From: Swaminathania salitolerans
GTDB lineage: Bacteria > Pseudomonadota > Alphaproteobacteria > Acetobacterales > Acetobacteraceae
Length of the DNA: 64,000 nucleotides
Direction: 5' to 3'
NCBI RefSeq assembly: GCF_007988945.1
Contig: NZ_BJVC01000001.1
Coordinates: 124,001-188,000 of the forward strand
In this document: in pieces, positions 44,535 through 53,478 of the stretch
Layout of the letters: each line of letters begins with the position of its first letter
Position numbering within the stretch: the first letter of the stretch is position 1
Program-made: the position numbers and the translations under genes
The notes under the pieces: generated by a model
Database searches by the model: none
Told to the model about the DNA's origin: nothing
Seen by the model: the letters and a program-made list of their open reading frames with translations, nothing else

Positions 44535-46373
44535 GTGGCTACGCTGCTTCCACTTGTCATCGCCTGTCCCCTTTTCGTCTCCATCATCCTGATGCTGACG
44601 GGGGGCAAGCTTCCCGCCCGTGCCACCACACTGCTCGTCGGTGCGGGTATGGGTCTTTGCGCCCTCTTCGCCGTCATTTCGGCCTATAGCTTCCTGACCG
44701 GTCCCGATTCGCTCGGCGCGCTGCATGTCGTGCTGTGGAACTGGATGCAGGTCGGCAATTTCACGGCCCAGATCGCACTCAGCCTCGATCGCCTCTCTCT
44801 GGTGATGATGCTGGTCGTTTCCTGCGTGGGCTTCCTGATCCTGGTCTATGCCTGCGCCTATATGTATGACGACCCGGACATCGCGCGCTTCTTTGCCTAC
44901 ATGACCCTGTTCGTCGCCTCCATGCTCCTGCTGGTTCTGGCGTCGGATCTGCTTGCGGTCTTCGTCGGCTGGGAAGGCGTCGGTCTGTGCTCTTACCTGC
45001 TTATCGGTTTCTGGTATGGCGAGCAGGCCAATGCCGTCGCGGCACGCAAGGCCTTCGTGGTTACGCGCGTCGGCGATGCGCTCTTCCTGCTCGGCATGCT
45101 CCTGATGGCCACGGCCGTGGGATCGCTCGATATTCCGACCCTGCTCGCAGTCGGGCCGCATGCGCCTTCCACAACCCTGACCCTGGGCATGTTCCTTCTG
45201 CTTGGCGGCGCCATGGCAAAATCGGCACAGGTGCCTCTCCAGACCTGGCTGCCTGACGCCATGGCGGGTCCGACACCGGTTTCGGCCCTCATCCACGCGG
45301 CCACCATGGTCACGGCGGGCGTCTATCTGCTGGCGCGCCTGCACGGCCTGTTCGTGCTGACGCCTGCCGCGATGCTCGCCTGCGCCGTCGTCGGTTTCGT
45401 CACCATCCTCCTCGCTGCGGGAAGCGCCCTGGTCCAGACCGATATCAAGCGTATCCTGGCCTATTCCACCATGAGTCAGCTCGGATACATGTATCTGGCG
45501 CTCGGATGCGGCGCGTGGCACGCCGCCATGTTCCACCTCGTGACCCATGCGTTCTTCAAGGCACTGCTCTTCATGGCGGCGGGTTCGATCATCCTGCGCG
45601 TCCATCACGAGCAGGACATCTTCAAGATGGGTGGTCTGCGCAAGGACATGCCCTGGGTCTTCACGGCGTTCCTGATCGGCTCGGCCGCTCTTGCGGGTCT
45701 TCCGCTGATCACGGCGGGCTATTTCTCCAAGGAACTCATTCTTGGCAGCGCCTATGAGGTGAGCCCGATCTTCTGGGCGGGTGCCCTGTTCGGTGCGTTC
45801 CTGACCTCGATCTATATCTTCCGCTGCGTCTTCATCGTGTTCTGGGGCGGTCATCGCACCCATGCGCATGGCCGCTCCGGCATGGCCATGGCATTGCCCA
45901 TGGCCATTCTCTCGGTGCTGGCCATCGCGGGAGGTTGGATGGAGATGCCGGATGCGATCGCCAATGTGCACATCTTCTCCAACCTGCTTTCTCCCGTTCT
46001 CGGGGCACTGCCCCAGGAACACGGGACCAGTCTGCTGATCGTCGGTTCTCTCGTTCCGATCGCAGGTGTCACCATCGCCTGGACGCTCTGGCGTCCGCGC
46101 GACGTGGCACCGACTCCGGCCGAGAGCCCCGCAATCGCCACCCTGCGTGCGGATTGGGGTTTCGATACGCTGTATGACCGGATCTTCGTGCGGCCGTTCA
46201 TGGTGCTCGCTCATCTGAACCGTCGTGATTTCATCGATCGTTTCTATGATCTGATCGCCGCCCTGACCCAGGGCAGCGGCCAGGCCATCGCCCGTCTGCA
46301 GAGCGGCCAGGTGCGTCGCTATGCCGGCTGGATTGCGGCAGGAACGGTTGCAGCTCTTTGTCTGGCGGTATGA
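44535..46373 (+). CDS. nuoL: NADH-quinone oxidoreductase subunit L
   Basis: NuoL is the distal antiporter-like proton pump with the long lateral helix. The 612-residue protein has FVGWEGVGLCSYLLIGFWY (channel Glu), WLPDAMAGPTPVSALIHAAT, HLVTHAFFKALLFMAAGSII (channel Lys) and the C-terminal helix region. The GTG start, with a G-rich ribosome site 9 nt upstream, follows nuoK by 4 bp; earlier ATGs would lie in nuoK. The stop overlaps nuoM. Confidence 0.95.
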   Translation: MATLLPLVIACPLFVSIILMLTGGKLPARATTLLVGAGMGLCALFAVISAYSFLTGPDSLGALHVVLWNWMQVGNFTAQIALSLDRLSLVMMLVVSCVGFLILVYACAYMYDDPDIARFFAYMTLFVASMLLLVLASDLLAVFVGWEGVGLCSYLLIGFWYGEQANAVAARKAFVVTRVGDALFLLGMLLMATAVGSLDIPTLLAVGPHAPSTTLTLGMFLLLGGAMAKSAQVPLQTWLPDAMAGPTPVSALIHAATMVTAGVYLLARLHGLFVLTPAAMLACAVVGFVTILLAAGSALVQTDIKRILAYSTMSQLGYMYLALGCGAWHAAMFHLVTHAFFKALLFMAAGSIILRVHHEQDIFKMGGLRKDMPWVFTAFLIGSAALAGLPLITAGYFSKELILGSAYEVSPIFWAGALFGAFLTSIYIFRCVFIVFWGGHRTHAHGRSGMAMALPMAILSVLAIAGGWMEMPDAIANVHIFSNLLSPVLGALPQEHGTSLLIVGSLVPIAGVTIAWTLWRPRDVAPTPAESPAIATLRADWGFDTLYDRIFVRPFMVLAHLNRRDFIDRFYDLIAALTQGSGQAIARLQSGQVRRYAGWIAAGTVAALCLAV

Positions 46374-47866
46374 TGATGTTTGCGCTTCCCGCTCTCGTTC
46401 TTATTCCCTTTCTCGGGGGATTCGCCGCCTGGATCGCAGGTCTGCGCGGCGCCACACGTCCTGCATGGGCTGTGTCACTCGTCACCCTGATCCTGATGCT
46501 TCTGGTTCTGGTCAATGTGACGCTGGCCTCTCTTTCGGCCGGCACGGGGGGATGGTTCGCCCATTTCTCCATGCCCTGGATCCCGCTGCTCGGAATCAAT
46601 TTGCGTTTCGATCTCGATGGTCTCGGGCTCGTCATGCTCTGGCTCAATGCGCTGATCTCCTTTCCCTGTGCGCTGCTCAGCGCGCGCAATGTCAGCGAGC
46701 GGGCCGGTCTGTTCCATTTCCTCCTCCTGTCGACGATCGCCGGGATCAACGGCGTCTTCATGGCGACCGATCTTTTCCTGTTCTTCTTCTTCTGGGAGCT
46801 GATGCTTCTGCCGCTGTTCGGAATCATCCTGATCTGGGGCGATGCAGGGCGTCAGCGCGCGGTTCTGAAGTTCTTCCTGTTCACGCAGGGAAGCGGCCTG
46901 CTCATGCTGCTCGCCATTCTCGGTCTGGTCATCGTCAATGCGCAGCGTACGAGCGTGATCACGTTCGACTATTTCCTGCTCTCGCAGACCGCGATGATCA
47001 CCCCTGTCGCTGGCGTGCTGATGCTGGGCTTCTTCCTCGCCTTCGCGGTCAAGCTGCCCATGGTTCCGTTCCATGCCTGGCTGCCTGACACCTATGCCGC
47101 CTCTCCTGCGGCAGCGAGCATCCTTCTTTCGGGTGTTCTGGCCAAGACCGGCGGATACGGCATGATCCGTTTCGTCGTCATGCTGTTCCCCGGACCGGCC
47201 GCGCATCTCGCCCCTGTCGCCATGACCCTCGGCGTGGTCGGGATTCTCTATTGCGCCTGGCTTGCGGTCGCCCAGAGCGATATCAAGCGGCTGATCGCCT
47301 ATTCCTCGATCAGCCATCTCGGCTTCATTCTGCTCGGGGTCTTCTCCGGCACCCGGATCGGCATGGAAGGCGCCATCGCCCAGATGGTCGCGCACGGATT
47401 GAGCACGGGTGCGCTGTTCGTGATCGCGGGTCTTCTGGAGGATCGTCTCGGCACGCGCGATATGGCGAAGATGGGAGGCCTCTGGCCCGCCATGCCGCAA
47501 TTCTCGGCCTTTGCCATGTTCTTCGCTGCGGCCTCTCTCGGCCTTCCCGGTCTCGGCAATTTCGTCGGTGAATTCCTCGTCCTTATGGGGACCTGGCAGG
47601 TGAGCCATACCATGACATTCTTCGCCGCGGCGGGGCTGGTTCTGTCCTCGGTCTATTCGCTCACCATGATGCTGCGTGTGTTCTTCGGTCCCCGGCGCAG
47701 CGAGGCGTCGTCGCCGCTCGGCGCCCTGTCCGTGCCGCATGTCGCCGTTCTCGGTGTGGCAGCCCTTCTACTCCTCGCGCTGGGCGTTTATCCGCAGCCG
47801 GTTCTGAATCTCTCGGTCCCGGCAAGCCCCCATAGTGTGAGCTATGCTCAGGAGCAGGCCCAGTAA
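46370..47866 (+). CDS. nuoM: NADH-quinone oxidoreductase subunit M
   Basis: NuoM is the middle antiporter-like pump. The 498-residue protein has FFFWELMLLPLFGII (channel Glu), FAVKLPMVPFHAWLPDTYA and SHLGFILLGVFSGT. Three ATGs in a row start the frame; the first forms an ATGA overlap with nuoL. The stop overlaps the nuoN start by one base (TAATG). Confidence 0.95.
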   Translation: MMMFALPALVLIPFLGGFAAWIAGLRGATRPAWAVSLVTLILMLLVLVNVTLASLSAGTGGWFAHFSMPWIPLLGINLRFDLDGLGLVMLWLNALISFPCALLSARNVSERAGLFHFLLLSTIAGINGVFMATDLFLFFFFWELMLLPLFGIILIWGDAGRQRAVLKFFLFTQGSGLLMLLAILGLVIVNAQRTSVITFDYFLLSQTAMITPVAGVLMLGFFLAFAVKLPMVPFHAWLPDTYAASPAAASILLSGVLAKTGGYGMIRFVVMLFPGPAAHLAPVAMTLGVVGILYCAWLAVAQSDIKRLIAYSSISHLGFILLGVFSGTRIGMEGAIAQMVAHGLSTGALFVIAGLLEDRLGTRDMAKMGGLWPAMPQFSAFAMFFAAASLGLPGLGNFVGEFLVLMGTWQVSHTMTFFAAAGLVLSSVYSLTMMLRVFFGPRRSEASSPLGALSVPHVAVLGVAALLLLALGVYPQPVLNLSVPASPHSVSYAQEQAQ

Positions 47867-49314
47867 TGTCTTTCTCGTTCCTTCCCAATGCCGTGCTGGT
47901 GTTGTGCCTTGGAAGCCTGGTGCAGCTCGCAGCCATTTCGTGGCGGCGTCATGTCGCGCGCGATGCGGTGCTCTGTGTGATCGTCCTGCTGGCGTCGCTT
48001 GCATCCATCATGCTCCCGACGTTTCTGATCATGACCGGATCGCTGCCCCTGTTTTCCTCGGATAGCTGGGGATCCTATGCCGGGGCGCTGATCATTCTCT
48101 CGGTCATTGCCATCGTCCTGATGTCGCGCCACGGCGCGATCAGTGCCGATCCGAGCGTCAACAGCGAGTATTTCATCCTTCTGACCCTCGCCACGCTCGG
48201 CGGTGTGGCGATGACCTGCGCCGTGAACGTCATCTCGTTCTTTCTCGGCCTCGAGACACTCAGCCTCTCTCTCCTCGGTCTGATCGCCTTCAGGAACGAG
48301 CGTCTGGATGCCGGTGAAGCCGCGATGAAATATCTGCTGCTTTCGGGTGTCGCCTCGGCCACGCTGATCTTCGGTTTCGCCCTCATCTTCGCGGAGACGG
48401 GATCCCTGCGTTTTGCGATGCCCGATCTGTCGCATCTGCCCGAGCCGATGATCGGCACGATGGGTGTCATCCTCGTTCTGACGGGCATGTTCTTCAAGCT
48501 TTCGGCGGTGCCGTTCCATCTCTGGCTGGCCGATGTGCTCGAGGGGACGACCATTCCGGTCGCGTCTCTGGTTGCGGTCACGTCCAAGATCGCGCTTTTC
48601 GCGGCCATGCTGCGTTATTTCTCGAGCGTCAATCTGGGCGTTCCCAGCGCACAGGTGAACGAGATCCTGATCGTGGCCGTCCTCAGCATGCTGGGCGGAA
48701 ATCTCATGGCGGTGGTCCAGACCGATCTGCGTCGTCTGCTGGCCGGTTCCTCCATCGCGCATGTCGGTTATCTTCTGGTCGCCTTCCTTTCCCCCCAGCC
48801 TTTCGGTGTCGCCTCCGCTGCTTTCTATCTCGCGGCCTATGCGATCTCGACGCTGGGTGTATTCGCGATCATGAACGGGGTTCTGCCCCAGGGGCGCGAC
48901 ATCCGCGAATGGCACGGGTTGTTCCGCCGCAAGCCCGCTGCGGCTCTGGCGATGTCCATCATGCTGATCTCGCTCGCGGGTATTCCGCCCGCAGTCGGAT
49001 TCTTCGCGAAGTTCTATATCGTGGCCGCAGGCGTATCGGCGCATCAGATCCTGCTTCTGTTCGTCCTTATCCTCAGCAGCACGATCGGACTTTTCTACTA
49101 TCTGCGTCTGATCCTCATCATGCTGACCCCCGCTCCCGAGGGATATGTCTCGCGGGCCGAGCTTTCGATGCCGACGCCCGCCAATGCCACGCTCATCGCC
49201 GTTCTGGCCTGTGCGACCCTCGTGCTCGGCATCGTTCCGGGCGCTCTGGTCGATCGCAGCCAGGGAATCGTGGTGACGCCCGTGCCCATTCCGGTTCACA
49301 GCACCATTCCCTGA
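47866..49314 (+). CDS. nuoN: NADH-quinone oxidoreductase subunit N
   Basis: NuoN is the third antiporter-like pump. The 482-residue protein has LGLETLSLSLLGLIAF (channel Glu), FFKLSAVPFHLWLADVLEG and a late GIPPAVGFFAKFYIVAAG. It is the last nuo gene and is followed by a strong terminator, closing the 14.5-kb operon. Confidence 0.95.
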   Translation: MSFSFLPNAVLVLCLGSLVQLAAISWRRHVARDAVLCVIVLLASLASIMLPTFLIMTGSLPLFSSDSWGSYAGALIILSVIAIVLMSRHGAISADPSVNSEYFILLTLATLGGVAMTCAVNVISFFLGLETLSLSLLGLIAFRNERLDAGEAAMKYLLLSGVASATLIFGFALIFAETGSLRFAMPDLSHLPEPMIGTMGVILVLTGMFFKLSAVPFHLWLADVLEGTTIPVASLVAVTSKIALFAAMLRYFSSVNLGVPSAQVNEILIVAVLSMLGGNLMAVVQTDLRRLLAGSSIAHVGYLLVAFLSPQPFGVASAAFYLAAYAISTLGVFAIMNGVLPQGRDIREWHGLFRRKPAAALAMSIMLISLAGIPPAVGFFAKFYIVAAGVSAHQILLLFVLILSSTIGLFYYLRLILIMLTPAPEGYVSRAELSMPTPANATLIAVLACATLVLGIVPGALVDRSQGIVVTPVPIPVHSTIP

Positions 49315-49361
49315 TGCGGCTTCGCTCCCTCCCGAAAAGGGGGGGGCAAGACGTCTTCCGG

Positions 49362-49393
49362 AAGCTGCCCGTTTCACGACGGGCAGCTTTTTT
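49362..49393 (+). terminator. strong intrinsic terminator of the nuo operon
   Basis: A perfect 10-bp stem AAGCTGCCCG/CGGGCAGCTT with an 8-nt loop runs into TTTTTT. It is the clearest rho-independent terminator in the window and separates nuo from the cobalamin genes. Confidence 0.9.
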
Positions 49394-49430
49394 CATGCCT
49401 TGCGCATCGCTTGGCGCTATCACAGGCGGC

Positions 49431-50573
49431 ATGAGCGAATTTTCCCGCAAGAAGGGCTGGTGTCCCGGCCTGCATGCGCCGATGCAAAGTCACGATGGCT
49501 GGATCGTCCGCATCACGCCCGACGTGACAGGCCTCACGCCTGCACAGATGACGTTTCTCGCCGAGTTCGCGCTCATGGAAGGAAACGGGCAGATCACCCT
49601 GACCCAGAGGGGAAATATCCAGCTCCGTGGGCTCGGCATGGAAGCGGCCGGAAGTTTCGCCGCCCTTGCTGCCGCGCAGGGCCTCGGACGGGCGAACCCG
49701 CTCGAGGAAGCCAGAAGACGCATAGTTTTCGCATCCCCTCTGGCGGGCCTCGATCCGGCTTGTGCCCCGGAGACGATGGCGCTGTTCCGAAGGCTGGAGC
49801 AGATCCTGACAGACCCCGCCTGTCGCTGGGTCTTTCCGGAAAAATTCTCTGTCTGCGTCGATGGCGGGGGATACGTTCCCGTGGGTACGCTGCGCGCGGA
49901 TATCGCAATTCAGGCAGGAAGTGCGGGGTGGTCGATCCGACATGGCGTGCAGCGGACGGAGATTCCGGGCGGCCGGGGCGCGATAGACGATGTCTGCAAT
50001 GCGGTCCAGGACTTGCTGGCGTGGCACGACGCGCATCGCGATGCCCCGAGGACCCTTCACGCCGCCCCGGATCGCGGCAGCGTGTCCCCTCTGCTTCTGG
50101 GGGCGTTTCTTCCCGGTCTGTACGGAGGGGTCGCGGTCATGGGGGTGCTCGAGGCGGAAACCCTGCACGATCTCGGCAGGCAGGGCGTAGCGGCTCGGGT
50201 GACGCCATGGAGGGGCCTCGTTCTCGAACGCGATATCGCCCTGCGACACATGATCGTCGCGCAGGACGATCCGCGGCTCGGTCTGCGCGCCTGTCCCGGG
50301 CTCGGCGCCTGTTCACAGGCCGAGGCCGCGAGCTACGAGACGGCGCGCGCGCTCGCTCCTTATCTGGGAGGGCGTACCCTGCATGTCTCCGGTTGCGCCA
50401 AGAGCTGTGCGGAACGCGGTCGGAGCGACATCACGCTGGTCGGGCGCAGGGGAGGGTACGACCTTATTCTCGATGGCGATGCGGCAACTCCGCCCCTCGA
50501 GACTGGTCTTGCGTGCGAGGACGTGCGAATGCGTCTGCTCAGGACAGACAGGAAGGAACCGCAACCCTCATGA
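49431..50573 (+). CDS. cobG: precorrin-3B synthase
   Basis: CobG is the oxygen-using Fe-S monooxygenase that starts ring contraction in aerobic cobalamin synthesis. The 380-residue protein has the sulfite/nitrite-reductase-like fold with LTQRGNIQLRGL near residue 60 and the 4Fe-4S/sirohaem-type ligands C288, C294 and C322, C326 (CPGLGAC, SGCAKSCA). Start MSEFSRKKGWCPGLHAP fits the family; the frame continues upstream through nuoN. Its presence shows the aerobic route. It overlaps cobH by 4 bp. Confidence 0.9.
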   Translation: MSEFSRKKGWCPGLHAPMQSHDGWIVRITPDVTGLTPAQMTFLAEFALMEGNGQITLTQRGNIQLRGLGMEAAGSFAALAAAQGLGRANPLEEARRRIVFASPLAGLDPACAPETMALFRRLEQILTDPACRWVFPEKFSVCVDGGGYVPVGTLRADIAIQAGSAGWSIRHGVQRTEIPGGRGAIDDVCNAVQDLLAWHDAHRDAPRTLHAAPDRGSVSPLLLGAFLPGLYGGVAVMGVLEAETLHDLGRQGVAARVTPWRGLVLERDIALRHMIVAQDDPRLGLRACPGLGACSQAEAASYETARALAPYLGGRTLHVSGCAKSCAERGRSDITLVGRRGGYDLILDGDAATPPLETGLACEDVRMRLLRTDRKEPQPS

Positions 50574-51205
50574 CGACGGGCGCGTACGATTACATCCGCG
50601 ACGGAGCAGCGATCTATGCCCGTTCCTTCGCGATCATCCGGGAAGAGGCCGATCTTTCCGGTCTGACGCCGGAGCAGGCGCGGGTCGCGGTCCGGATCAT
50701 CCATGCCTGCGGTATGGTCGAGATCGTGCGTCATCTCGCCTTCGCCCCGGATTTCGTGCGTGTCGCAGAGCGCGCGCTGAAAGCGGGCGCGCCTATTCTG
50801 TGCGATTCCGAGATGGTGGCGCATGGCATCACGCGCGCGCGGCTCCCGGCCGAAAACCCCGTTCTGTGCACCTTGCGCGACATGCGTACGCCAGAGCTCG
50901 CGCGCTTCATCGGCAATACGCGCTCGGCAGCGGCGGTGGATCTGTGGGGCAGCGACGTCGAGAATGCGCTGGTCGTGATCGGCAATGCCCCGACGGCCCT
51001 GTTTCGTCTGCTCGAGCTGATTCGCCAGGGGGGAAAGCGTCCGGCAGCCATTATCGGCATGCCGGTCGGATTCGTCGGTGCCATGGAGTCCAAGGACGCT
51101 CTGGCGGCCTTCGGCGAGATCCCGTGGGCCATCGTCAGGGGGCGGCTGGGCGGAAGCGCCATGGCGGCCGCCTGCGTCAACGCGCTGGCCAGCCACGCGG
51201 AATGA
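50570..51205 (+). CDS. cobH: precorrin-8X methylmutase
   Basis: CobH moves the C11 methyl group to C12, giving hydrogenobyrinic acid. The 211-residue protein has YDYIRDGAAIYARSFAIIRE, RIIHACGM with the conserved His, CDSEMVAHGITR and GMPVGFVGAMESKDAL. It is coupled to cobG by an ATGA overlap and followed by cobI 7 bp later. Confidence 0.94.
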   Translation: MTTGAYDYIRDGAAIYARSFAIIREEADLSGLTPEQARVAVRIIHACGMVEIVRHLAFAPDFVRVAERALKAGAPILCDSEMVAHGITRARLPAENPVLCTLRDMRTPELARFIGNTRSAAAVDLWGSDVENALVVIGNAPTALFRLLELIRQGGKRPAAIIGMPVGFVGAMESKDALAAFGEIPWAIVRGRLGGSAMAAACVNALASHAE

Positions 51206-51212
51206 CAACACG

Positions 51213-51935
51213 ATGACGGGACTTTGCCAGATCGTCGGTATGGGGCCGGGCGATCCGGAATTGCTGACCCTCAAGGCCGTGCGCTGCCTCGCCGAGGCCG
51301 ATGTCGTCGCCTGGTTCGCCGCAAGGGGAAAACCGGGACATGCGCGTGTGATCGCTGGCGATCACGTGACCAGCGCCGCCCGGACATTGCGCTTCGACTA
51401 TCCCTATACCACCGGCGTTTCTGTCGACGATCCCGCCTATCTCGAGGGAATGGGGCGTTTTTACGATGACTGTGCCGCGCAGCTTTCGGAGGCGCTCGCG
51501 CTGGGGAGGCGGGTGGTGGTGCTGTGCGAGGGAGATCCGTTTCTCTACGGCTCGGCCATGTATCTTTTCGATCGGCTCTCACCGCATCACCGCTGCGAGG
51601 TCGTTCCGGGAATCACGGGGATGAGCGGATGCTGGTCGGCTGCCTGCCTTCCGATGGTGCATGGCGACGACATATTGAGCGTTCTGCCCGCGACCCTGGA
51701 CGGGGACCGGCTGGCGGCGTGTCTGGCGCAGGGCGATGCGCATGTCATCATGAAGATCGGACGCAATCTGCCCAAGGTGCGCGATGCGCTGCGCCGGGCA
51801 GGGCGCGAGGCGCAGGCAATCTATGTCGAGCGGGGCACCCAGCCCGAGCAGCTCTGTCTTGCGATGGAGCGTGCGCCCGACCGGGCGCCCTATTTCTCGA
51901 TGATTCTCGTTCCCGGTCGCAGGCGTCCGCGATGA
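51213..51935 (+). CDS. cobI: precorrin-2 C20-methyltransferase
   Basis: CobI is a SAM-dependent methyltransferase producing precorrin-3A. The 240-residue protein has the class III fold start GMGPGDPELLTLKAV, CEGDPFLYGSAMYLFDRL and VPGITGMSGCWSAA. The start is MTGLCQIVG; an upstream frame extension lies inside cobH. It overlaps cobJ by 4 bp. Confidence 0.93.
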   Translation: MTGLCQIVGMGPGDPELLTLKAVRCLAEADVVAWFAARGKPGHARVIAGDHVTSAARTLRFDYPYTTGVSVDDPAYLEGMGRFYDDCAAQLSEALALGRRVVVLCEGDPFLYGSAMYLFDRLSPHHRCEVVPGITGMSGCWSAACLPMVHGDDILSVLPATLDGDRLAACLAQGDAHVIMKIGRNLPKVRDALRRAGREAQAIYVERGTQPEQLCLAMERAPDRAPYFSMILVPGRRRPR

Positions 51936-52759
51936 CGCCCGTTCTGTATGTCGTGGGTCTCGGCCCGGGGAATAGCGAACAGGTCACGGCTGAGGCCCGC
52001 AGGGCTCTGGCCGGGGCGACCGATCTTCTGGGTTATTTTCCCTATGTCGCGCGCGCAGCGGCGCTGATCGAAGCGGGGCCGGGCCGTTCGGCTCCAGACG
52101 AGTCGTGCCCGCGTGGCCCCAACGCGCAAGGTTACGTCCCGCACGCCCCCGTCAGGCATGGCAGCGACAATCGCGAAGAGCTCGATCGGGCACGCCACGC
52201 CCTGACTCTCGCGCTCGAAGGGCGCCTTCCCGTTGTGGTGTCCGGTGGCGATGCGGGGGTCTTCGGCATGGCGAGCGCCATTTTCGAAGCCATCGACACG
52301 GGCGATCCGCACTGGAAGACGATCGATGTCAGGGTCATCCCCGGGATCAGCGCGGTTCTGGCGGCCTCCGCCCGGCTCGGCGCACCGCTGGGAGGCGATT
52401 TCTGCGTGCTTTCCCTGTCGGATAATCTCAAGCCGTGGCCGGTCGTCGCGCGTCGTCTGGGCCTCGCTGCCGAGGCCGGGCTGGTCATAGCCCTGTACAA
52501 TCCCCGATCGAAATCCCGACCTGACCAGCTCGACCGGGCTTTCGCGCTTCTGCGTGACATTCTCCCACCCGACACCCTGATCGTTTTCGCCCGCGCCATC
52601 GGCCGCGAAGACGAACGGGTGCTGTCCACGACGCTGGCGCAGGCGCGTGGCGAAATGGCGGATATGAGCACGCTGGTCATGATCGGCTGTGCGCAGACAC
52701 GCGAGATCGTCCGCCCGGGGCAGGAAAGCCGGATCTATACCGCGCGCAGCGTATCCTGA
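51932..52759 (+). CDS. cobJ: precorrin-3B C17-methyltransferase
   Basis: CobJ methylates C17 and contracts the ring to precorrin-4. The 275-residue protein has VVGLGPGNSEQVTAEA, SGGDAGVFGMASAIFE, VIPGISAVLAASARLGAPLG and LYNPRSKSRP. A 30-residue insertion of low conservation (about 50-80) is present. The 3' end overlaps the convergent cobK tail by 25 bp. Confidence 0.93.
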   Translation: MTPVLYVVGLGPGNSEQVTAEARRALAGATDLLGYFPYVARAAALIEAGPGRSAPDESCPRGPNAQGYVPHAPVRHGSDNREELDRARHALTLALEGRLPVVVSGGDAGVFGMASAIFEAIDTGDPHWKTIDVRVIPGISAVLAASARLGAPLGGDFCVLSLSDNLKPWPVVARRLGLAAEAGLVIALYNPRSKSRPDQLDRAFALLRDILPPDTLIVFARAIGREDERVLSTTLAQARGEMADMSTLVMIGCAQTREIVRPGQESRIYTARSVS

Positions 52760-53475
52760 ATCCAGATCAGCGCGTCCCCGATCGTATGACATTCCTGCGC
52801 CGGAGGGAGGGGCGGCCTGTCGATCATGATCACGTCGATCCCGAGATCGCGCGCCGCTTCGAGCTTGGCCGAAACCGCCATGCCTCCGGCATTCTTTGTC
52901 ACGAGACAATCGATGCGTTCGTCGCGAAACAGGGCACGTTCGCTTTCGGGTGAGAAAGGGCCCCGCGCCTGAAGGATCCGGATATGCGGGGGCAGGAGGG
53001 TATCGGGGGAGACGATGCAGCGCAGGAGATACGCGTGAGGAGTGTCCAGAAACGGCGCTGTCTCCTTGCGTCCCGTGCTCAGAAAAACGCGTCGCGGCCG
53101 CGATCCGAGCGCGTCGGGGACCGCGGCTATCTCCGGCACATGGTGCCAGTTCCGCCCGGGCGGATCGGGCCAGGGCGGCCGCACCATGCGCAGCAATGGG
53201 CAAGAGGCCAGCCGGGCCGCCGCGACGGCATTGCCGCTCATGCGTGCGGCGAATGGATGGGTCGCGTCGATCACGGCATGAATGGCCTGCGCCTCGAGAA
53301 AAGCGCGCAATCCGTCCGCACCGCCGAAACCGCCGGTCCGCACGGTGGCGCCGGGCGGGTGCAATGCGGGCGTGACGCCTGCGAACGAAAATGTGATATG
53401 GATATCGGGAATATTCGCCAGAGCGTTGCACAGGAGTCGCGCTTCGGGCGTCCCTCCGAGAATCAGGATGTTCAT
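52735..53475 (-). CDS. cobK: precorrin-6A reductase
   Basis: CobK reduces precorrin-6A with NADPH. The 246-residue protein begins MNILILGGTPEARLLCNALA, has VIDATHPFAARMSGNAV, LSTGRKETAPF and VTKNAGGMAVSAKLEAA. It is the only cob gene on the reverse strand and sits between cobJ and cobL, overlapping the cobJ end and starting 3 bp from the cobL start. Confidence 0.92.
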   Translation of the reverse strand: MNILILGGTPEARLLCNALANIPDIHITFSFAGVTPALHPPGATVRTGGFGGADGLRAFLEAQAIHAVIDATHPFAARMSGNAVAAARLASCPLLRMVRPPWPDPPGRNWHHVPEIAAVPDALGSRPRRVFLSTGRKETAPFLDTPHAYLLRCIVSPDTLLPPHIRILQARGPFSPESERALFRDERIDCLVTKNAGGMAVSAKLEAARDLGIDVIMIDRPPLPPAQECHTIGDALIWIQDTLRAV

Positions 53476-53478
53476 CGC

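Noticed and set aside
49395-49430. cobalamin riboswitch ahead of cobG
   Set aside because: Only 36 bp lie between the nuo terminator and cobG, which is too short for the aptamer, and no conserved B12-box was seen near the cluster.
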